Shown: positions 20,055 to 24,415 of the stretch, piece after piece
Position numbering within the stretch: position 1 is the stretch's first letter
How the letters are laid out: each line of letters starts with the position of its first letter
Assembly: GCA_016185865.1 (NCBI GenBank)
Contig: JACPMU010000065.1
Coordinates: 1-24,415, forward strand
Length of the DNA: 24,415 nt
Direction: 5' to 3'
From: Candidatus Woesearchaeota archaeon
GTDB taxonomy: Archaea; Nanobdellota; Nanobdellia; Woesearchaeales; GW2011-AR4
Translations under genes and position numbers: made by a program
The notes under the pieces: model-generated
Seen by the model: only the letters and a program-made list of their open reading frames with translations
Databases searched by the model: none
Told to the model about the DNA's origin: nothing

Positions 20055-21134
20055 TTAATTAGAATTCTTCATAAATATCTCAATGTGTTCTCTTGTTGGT
20101 TTTATAACTCCTTTTTCCGTTATGATTCCTGTTATGTATTTTGCAGGCGTAACATCAAAAGCAGGATTTTTTGCAGAGCTTTCGATTGGAGCAATCCTTA
20201 TTTTTTTTATTTTTTTGTCTTCGTCAATGCCGTGAATGTATAATAATTCGTCTTCGCTTCTTTCCTCTATCGGGATTTCGTCTCCGCTGCCGCATTTTAT
20301 GTCAAAAGTTGACAGAGGAGCGGCGACATAAAACGGAATGCTGTTTTCCCTTGCCAAAACCGCTTTTTCATAGGTGCCTATCTTGTTTGCAACATCGCCG
20401 TTCATTGCAATCCTGTCGGCTCCCACAATTGCAAAGTCTATTTTACCTTTTCTCATGAAATGGCCTGCTGCGTTGTCAGCAATTATTGCATGGCTTATCT
20501 TTTCCTGCGCCAATTCCCATGCTGTCAGTGAAGCGCCCTGGTTTCTCGGCCTTGTCTCGTCAACATAAACAAAGATATTTTTTTTATTGTAATGCGCTAT
20601 CCTTATCGGTGACAATGCAGTTCCAAAATCAACGCATGCAAGGGCTCCTGCATTGCAGTGAGTAAGTATGTTTTGGCTGTTTTTGATTAATTTGTTGCCG
20701 TGCTCTCCGATCTGCCTGCATAACTCAGCGTTCCAGTCAGCGTATTCGCTTGCAGACTTTACAGCGTCTTTTCTTGCATTTTCGACATTAAAATTTTTTA
20801 ATATTTTTCCTTTTACGAAATCAATTGCATAGAACAAGTCATTGGCTGTGGGCCTTGTTGATTTCAGTATATTTGATGCGATTTCGATGTTATTTTTAAA
20901 ATCTTCAAAATTATTCCCTTTGAATTCCAGCGCAGCCTGCGCAATCCCAAAAGCTCCTGTTGCGCCGATTGCAGGTGCTCCCCTGACAATCATTGTTTTT
21001 ATTGCATTTGCCGTATCAACATGATTTTTAGACTTGTAGATTTCAAACTTGTGGGGCAGAAGCTGCTGGTTTATCATGCAAACAGATGAGTCCTGCATCC
21101 ATACTGTTCTATAGTTTTGACTGTTGACTAGCAT
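20055..21134 (-). CDS. mtnA: Methylthioribose-1-phosphate isomerase
   Basis: Converts the ring form of S-methyl-5-thioribose-1-phosphate (or 5-deoxyribose-1-phosphate) to the open ribulose phosphate. From ATG 21134 the protein has 359 residues and the catalytic residues fall at Cys160 (THCNAGALA) and Asp240 (VGADRIAMNGDVANKIGTY), the same numbers as in the Bacillus subtilis enzyme, which supports this start over the TTG at 21140. Other marks are VRGAPAIG at 50-57, DETRPRNQGA at 192-201 and NPAFDVTPA near the end. It is close to eIF2B-type isomerases and to archaeal ribose-1,5-bisphosphate isomerase, but the motif set is that of MtnA. Neighbouring mtnP, aldolase and apt support MTA breakdown. 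Confidence 0.93.
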   Translation of the reverse strand: MLVNSQNYRTVWMQDSSVCMINQQLLPHKFEIYKSKNHVDTANAIKTMIVRGAPAIGATGAFGIAQAALEFKGNNFEDFKNNIEIASNILKSTRPTANDLFYAIDFVKGKILKNFNVENARKDAVKSASEYADWNAELCRQIGEHGNKLIKNSQNILTHCNAGALACVDFGTALSPIRIAHYNKKNIFVYVDETRPRNQGASLTAWELAQEKISHAIIADNAAGHFMRKGKIDFAIVGADRIAMNGDVANKIGTYEKAVLARENSIPFYVAAPLSTFDIKCGSGDEIPIEERSEDELLYIHGIDEDKKIKKIRIAPIESSAKNPAFDVTPAKYITGIITEKGVIKPTREHIEIFMKNSN

Positions 21135-21156
21135 AATCAAGAGTAATGCTATTTTG

Positions 21157-21164
21157 TTTAAAAA
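21157..21164 (-). promoter_or_regulatory. TATA-like box for mtnA
   Basis: Minus-strand TTTTTAAA centred about 26 bases before ATG 21134. Confidence 0.5.
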
Positions 21165-21170
21165 GATTGT

Positions 21171-21866
21171 CTAGAATATATAAGAATAGAGGGGTGGAGG
21201 CGGCAGACAAATTACTTTTCCGCTTGGTTTCGCGAGTCTTCTTTCCAAATCTTGAATCGCGGTGTGTATCTTGTCTCCAATTTCGCTCGCTTGTTTTTCA
21301 GTCTCTTCACACCAGCTATAAGCGCCGCCATGGTCAATAACAACATCCGCAATGCCTTCTAAAGATGGGTGGGCTTCAAATGCTTCCATCAAAGTCATAT
21401 TGATAAGCATAACTTTTGAAGGGTCTGAGATAACGGCAGCACGTTTTGAAAGTATTTCTGCAAGCTTATTAATCCTTGCACTCAGATTTAAGCTTCTTGC
21501 ATAATCAAGCACGTCTTTCATCAACCAGTAATTTGCAGGATCGACAACAATCGGTTTCGGCGCATGTGGGGTGGTTTTAACAAGATGTGGTGTGAACTCC
21601 CCAAGACCAGCTCCTATTTCAACATATTGAAAACTAGGGTTTATGACCATGTTTCCAACTTCTGAATGATGCTGAGCCAAATCCCTGCCTGTAATGCGTG
21701 CATGTCCGTGATGGCCTGGTGCTGTAAACATCAGTTCATTATCTGAAGGAAATTCTTTTAATGGCACATTTTTGCGAGTCAAATCAACTGACAGGCTATA
21801 TTCAGTAATCTGTTCAACAATATTAATTCCACCGAGTCCCTGTTTTACGGTATAAATTCTAGACAT
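21171..21866 (-). CDS. Class I SAM-dependent methyltransferase-like protein
   Basis: A 231-residue protein with a Rossmann methyltransferase core: motif I is YVEIGAGLGEFTPHL at residues 81-95, and PIVVDPANY (105-113) is the acidic strand that would hold the SAM ribose. Later parts (KVMLINMTLMEAF and DVVIDHGGAYSW) fit strands 4 and 5. The target is unknown. The N-terminal 70 residues may recognise the substrate (APGHHGHARITGRD). ATG 21866 is chosen because a TATA box (21889-21896) lies 27 bases before it; a TTG at 21905 is ahead of that promoter. It sits between mtnA and apt and is divergent from apt. Confidence 0.7.
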   Translation of the reverse strand: MSRIYTVKQGLGGINIVEQITEYSLSVDLTRKNVPLKEFPSDNELMFTAPGHHGHARITGRDLAQHHSEVGNMVINPSFQYVEIGAGLGEFTPHLVKTTPHAPKPIVVDPANYWLMKDVLDYARSLNLSARINKLAEILSKRAAVISDPSKVMLINMTLMEAFEAHPSLEGIADVVIDHGGAYSWCEETEKQASEIGDKIHTAIQDLERRLAKPSGKVICLPPPPLYSYIF

Positions 21867-21888
21867 TAAAGGTGTGATTGGGTTTTCT

Positions 21889-21896
21889 AATTTAAA
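21889..21896 (-). promoter_or_regulatory. TATA box for the methyltransferase-like gene
   Basis: Minus-strand TTTAAATT centred 27 bases before ATG 21866; it decides the start. Confidence 0.5.
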
Positions 21897-21962
21897 TGTT
21901 TTCAAAGAAATGGGTAAAAAACTTGTTTATTCAATAACAGTAAATGCAAATTAACTCCAAAA

Positions 21963-21972
21963 CTATAAATAT
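21963..21972 (+). promoter_or_regulatory. TATA box for apt
   Basis: CTATAAATAT centred 27 bases before ATG 21994; leaderless. Confidence 0.55.
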
Positions 21973-21993
21973 CACCTAAAATTCTGCATTTCT

Positions 21994-22518
21994 ATGGACC
22001 TAAAATCAGTCATAAGGACAATTCCCAACTGGCCGAAGCATGGGGTGATGTTCAGGGACATTACAACATTGCTCAAAGATGCAAACGCTTTCAGCTATGT
22101 TGTTGACGAATTATGCAAAAGGTACAAAGATGCCCCTATTGACATAGTGGCTGGAATTGAAAGCAGGGGGTTTATTCTTGGAGGGGCGGTTGCCAGCAGG
22201 CTTCGCAAGGGATTTATCCCAATAAGAAAGGAAGGGAAACTGCCGCACAAGACTGAAAAAGAGAGCTACGAGCTTGAATACGGAAGGGCAACTGTGGAAA
22301 TGCATGTTGATGCCATACCAAAGGGCGCTAAAGTCCTGCTTGTTGATGACTTGATTGCCACAGGAGGCACAGCTTTGGCTGCATGCAGGCTGATAGAAAA
22401 ACTAGGCGGCAACGTTGTTGAGTGCGCTTTCATAATCGGGCTGCCGGATTTAGGCGGAATGAAAAAACTTGAAGAAAAATACAAGATAATTACGCTTGTG
22501 GATTTTGAGGGGGAATAA
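21994..22518 (+). CDS. apt: Adenine phosphoribosyltransferase
   Basis: Makes AMP from adenine and PRPP. At 174 residues it has the typical length of bacterial-type enzymes. Residues 10-27 (IPNWPKHGVMFRDITTLL) match the conserved N-terminal P-x-x-G-V-x-F-R-D-I-T block, DIVAGIESRGFILG (50-63) binds the purine region, and VLLVDDLIATGGTA (114-127) is the PRPP loop. It would recover the adenine freed by MtnP, linking MTA breakdown to the nucleotide pool. It is divergent from the methyltransferase-like gene. Confidence 0.95.
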   Translation: MDLKSVIRTIPNWPKHGVMFRDITTLLKDANAFSYVVDELCKRYKDAPIDIVAGIESRGFILGGAVASRLRKGFIPIRKEGKLPHKTEKESYELEYGRATVEMHVDAIPKGAKVLLVDDLIATGGTALAACRLIEKLGGNVVECAFIIGLPDLGGMKKLEEKYKIITLVDFEGE

Positions 22519-22519
22519 A

Positions 22520-22831
22520 TCAAGCCCTCGGATCCTTCCAGTCATTTCCAAAAGTTGCAAACCCAAGCGCTTTCGGTGCATCAACTTTCATGCCGTTGCA
22601 CTCCGCAACACCATCAGTCTTTGTTATTTCTCCGTTGCAGTTTACAAAAAACTCGTCTTTGCATCTTACAGCATCCTTTCCTCTTTCGCAGACTGCTGAT
22701 GTAAAGGTGCTGAACTCCAGAATTTTAGGGTTTTCTTTAGCTTGGCTTTTTTCATTGCTTATGCTTGCGGCTGCAAAACTAACAGAAACTATTACTACAA
22801 GTACTGTTAAAAATATAACCAGCCCCCTCAT
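22520..22831 (-). CDS. Small exported protein with four cysteines
   Basis: A 103-residue protein with an N-terminal signal peptide or anchor (LVIFLTVLVVIVSVSFAAA, residues 4-22). The mature part has four cysteines (VCER, RCKD, NCNG, ECNG) that could form two disulfides, and a repeated F-x-T-F-type motif (FSTFTS, FATFGND). I do not recognise it. It converges with apt, and the stops are one base apart. A BRE/TATA box at 22854-22863 lies about 27 bases before the ATG. Confidence 0.7.
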   Translation of the reverse strand: MRGLVIFLTVLVVIVSVSFAAASISNEKSQAKENPKILEFSTFTSAVCERGKDAVRCKDEFFVNCNGEITKTDGVAECNGMKVDAPKALGFATFGNDWKDPRA

Positions 22832-22853
22832 GGATTATATGCAGAAATTGCTA

Positions 22854-22863
22854 GTATTTAAAG
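22854..22863 (-). promoter_or_regulatory. BRE/TATA box for the exported 103-aa gene
   Basis: Minus-strand CTTTAAATAC preceded by CCGAAAG, centred about 27 bases before ATG 22831. Confidence 0.6.
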
Positions 22864-22904
22864 CTTTCGGTTTTATACTACTAGAGAGTGGTTAAAAGAG
22901 AAAG

Positions 22905-22914
22905 TTTTATAAAT
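22905..22914 (+). promoter_or_regulatory. TATA box for the gene at 22937
   Basis: TTTTATAAAT centred about 27 bases before ATG 22937; leaderless. Confidence 0.55.
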
Positions 22915-22936
22915 GTAATATATTTATTTTACCTTT

Positions 22937-23248
22937 ATGACAGAACAGCCTAGGTATACAATAGAAGGACTTCCAGTATTGGTTAGTGAAATAATGGATG
23001 CTATGAAAAGGGATCTTGCAACTGGTAGGGTTACTCCTCAACATATTATAAAAAGAATTAAAGAACAAAATCCATTTGTTGTGCAATATGCCAATGCGGT
23101 GATGGTAATTTTGGAAGGAAAAGGCGTACCTGCTGATATTGCATTCCAAGCTTCACTAGAAGGTGTTCTATTTACATATGAAATGTTAAGAAAACAAGCA
23201 GAAGCAAATAAACTAACCAAACAGTATGGGGGTGATGCAACTCAATAA
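22937..23248 (+). CDS. Helical hypothetical protein, 103 aa
   Basis: Not recognised. It is wholly helical and charged, without cysteine, signal peptide or membrane segment: SEIMDAMKRDLATGRVTPQH, then QYANAVMVILEGKGVPADI, then a final long helix (FTYEMLRKQAEANKLTKQYG). The pattern suits a small helical bundle that may dimerise or bind a partner. It has its own TATA box and converges with the aIF2 gamma gene. Confidence 0.7.
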   Translation: MTEQPRYTIEGLPVLVSEIMDAMKRDLATGRVTPQHIIKRIKEQNPFVVQYANAVMVILEGKGVPADIAFQASLEGVLFTYEMLRKQAEANKLTKQYGGDATQ

Positions 23249-23265
23249 ATTTTATATTAATTGTT

Positions 23266-24415
23266 TCACTTCTCCACCAATTCACCATAACCAATCAGCC
23301 TGAACCTGTTGCCTATCCTTCTGGAGATTGTAACCCTTGAATTTGTATCTGCGCATACAGGCAGCTTTAACTTGCACTTTATCCTGTTTTTTCTAAGCTC
23401 AACTACCATCCCGACAGTTGCCGCAGAGTTAACGTTGAGCATCAAGGGCTCATTCATCTTGACAGGCTCGACATTAAGCTCTTCTTTTGTCCCTACAACC
23501 CTCTGCAATAAATGGACATCCAAATTTAATTCATTCCACACTTTTGGCAGCTTACCGGGCACTCCAACCAATGAGCCTGTGAGCTGGTCGGATTTCACAA
23601 TTGAAGGGTCCAACGATGTTAAAATTCCGATTGAGCCTCCTGGCCCAACTGATTCAAGATTTAAGCTGCCGGAATTCAAATTTGCTATTTTTGTTGTGAT
23701 TGGCTTCCAAATCTGCTGGTTCTTTTCAATTATGCTTCTTCCGGGCCTGATTTCAATTGTATCTTCAACTTTTAACTTTCCCTGCTTTAAGCTTCCTCCA
23801 AGGACTCCCCCTACCAATTTGCCATAGGTAATGCCCGGCTTGTTTATGTCAAAGCTTCTTGCAACAAGCATTATCGGCTCCTTGTCAGGATCTCTAACTG
23901 GAGTTGGAATGTGCTCGTCAATTGCCTGCACGAGAAAATTCAGCCCCACACGGTGCTGGGCAGAGATTGGGATTATAGGCGCATTTTCAAATGCGCTTCC
24001 CTTGAGGAACTCTTTTATCTGGCCATAATTTTTAACTGCCTGCTCTTCATTTACCAAATCTATCTTGTTCTGCACAACAATGACGTGCTTTATGCCTACA
24101 ATCTGCAAAGCCATTAAATGCTCCCTTGTCTGGGGCTGCGGGCATTCCTCATTGGCTGCAACCAATAGCAAAGCGCCGTCCATTATTGTTGCGCCTGCAA
24201 GCATTGTTGCCATCAACGACTCATGGCCCGGAGCGTCAACAAAGCTTGCTTTTCTCAATGGAATTGTTTTAGACTTGCATACAGGGCATTCTTCCTTTGT
24301 TGTGTATGCGTTTGCGCCTTTGCATTTCCCGCATTTTCTAAAAGTTACATCTGCGTATCCAAGCCTTATAGTAATTCCCCTCTTCAATTCCTCAGAATGA
24401 GTGTCTGTCCACTTT
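23266..24415 (-). CDS. eif2g: Translation initiation factor aIF2 gamma subunit (N-terminus cut by window edge)
   Basis: The GTPase subunit of archaeal aIF2, which brings initiator Met-tRNA to the small ribosomal subunit. The frame is open to the right edge and begins within WTDTHSEELKRGITIRLGY, so the G1 P-loop and the first residues lie outside. Present are the zinc knuckle CGKC...CPVC, G3 DAPGHE, G4 NKID and the SAQH region (G5), then two beta-barrel domains ending in RFRLIGYGELVEK. Length and motifs fit the family (about 410 residues complete). The TTG at 24387 is not a real start. Confidence 0.96.
   Translation of the reverse strand, partial: KWTDTHSEELKRGITIRLGYADVTFRKCGKCKGANAYTTKEECPVCKSKTIPLRKASFVDAPGHESLMATMLAGATIMDGALLLVAANEECPQPQTREHLMALQIVGIKHVIVVQNKIDLVNEEQAVKNYGQIKEFLKGSAFENAPIIPISAQHRVGLNFLVQAIDEHIPTPVRDPDKEPIMLVARSFDINKPGITYGKLVGGVLGGSLKQGKLKVEDTIEIRPGRSIIEKNQQIWKPITTKIANLNSGSLNLESVGPGGSIGILTSLDPSIVKSDQLTGSLVGVPGKLPKVWNELNLDVHLLQRVVGTKEELNVEPVKMNEPLMLNVNSAATVGMVVELRKNRIKCKLKLPVCADTNSRVTISRRIGNRFRLIGYGELVEK

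Noticed and set aside
23309..23827. Long plus-strand open frame opposite aIF2 gamma
   Set aside because: It is antisense to a clearly conserved gene, and its composition reflects the complementary codons. Similar antisense frames over metK, speB, mtnA and SepF were dismissed for the same reason.
1..24415. CRISPR arrays, tRNA or rRNA genes, transposases, integrases
   Set aside because: No regularly spaced direct repeats, no cloverleaf that I could recognise by eye, and no transposase or recombinase motifs were found; short tRNAs with introns could escape manual reading.

Overview
This looks like an archaeal chromosome segment, most likely from a DPANN-type lineage such as Woesearchaeota or Pacearchaeota. 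The evidence is ribosomal protein L21e, RNA polymerase subunit F, a DUF655 protein, archaeal SepF, a ZPR1-type zinc protein, deoxyhypusine synthase and the aIF2 gamma subunit, all behind archaeal promoters. Most starts have a TATA-like box centred about 26-29 bases upstream, so most mRNAs are probably leaderless. Only a few genes (the 4-TM membrane pair, metK, sepF, mtnP) have a leader with a clear Shine-Dalgarno. The lineage is an inference. Both edges cut genes: a GH15 glycosidase at the left and aIF2 gamma at the right.

Layout. 1-1174: GH15 fragment and a co-transcribed unknown. 1278-1588: a small gene broken by a one-base frameshift. 1585-3254: AlaX editing protein and two divergent paralogous 4-helix membrane proteins. 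3319-5890: SbcD-like phosphoesterase, an HTH-CBS regulator, and a divergent bacterial-type S-adenosylmethionine (SAM) synthetase preceded by a 9-codon upstream ORF. 5984-7633: an unknown gene coupled to a transglutaminase-like protein. 7634-10581 (minus): speD, agmatinase, SET methyltransferase, deoxyhypusine synthase. 10852-13735 (minus): L21e, rpoF, helical unknown, DUF655, M50 protease and a 30-residue zinc-ribbon microprotein. 13893-16309 (plus): SepF, an unknown, ZPR1-like, methylthioadenosine (MTA) phosphorylase. 16319-17764: an AT-rich accessory patch with a broken membrane gene, an exported protein, inverted repeats and a perfect palindrome. 17761-22518: zinc alcohol dehydrogenase, Cys-rich lipoprotein, LsrF-type aldolase, MtnA, methyltransferase, adenine phosphoribosyltransferase. 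22520-24415: an exported protein, a small unknown and aIF2 gamma.

How the genes fit together. An unusual share of the window serves SAM metabolism. MetK makes SAM. SpeD and agmatinase belong to polyamine synthesis, and deoxyhypusine synthase uses spermidine to modify aIF5A. The MTA left over can be split by MtnP, isomerised by MtnA, cleaved by the LsrF/MJ1585-type aldolase and perhaps reduced by the zinc alcohol dehydrogenase, while adenine phosphoribosyltransferase recovers the adenine. This resembles the 5'-deoxynucleoside / dihydroxyacetone-phosphate (DHAP) shunt type of MTA disposal rather than the full methionine salvage cycle. No spermidine synthase or aIF5A gene is visible here, and the SpeD could instead be an arginine decarboxylase.
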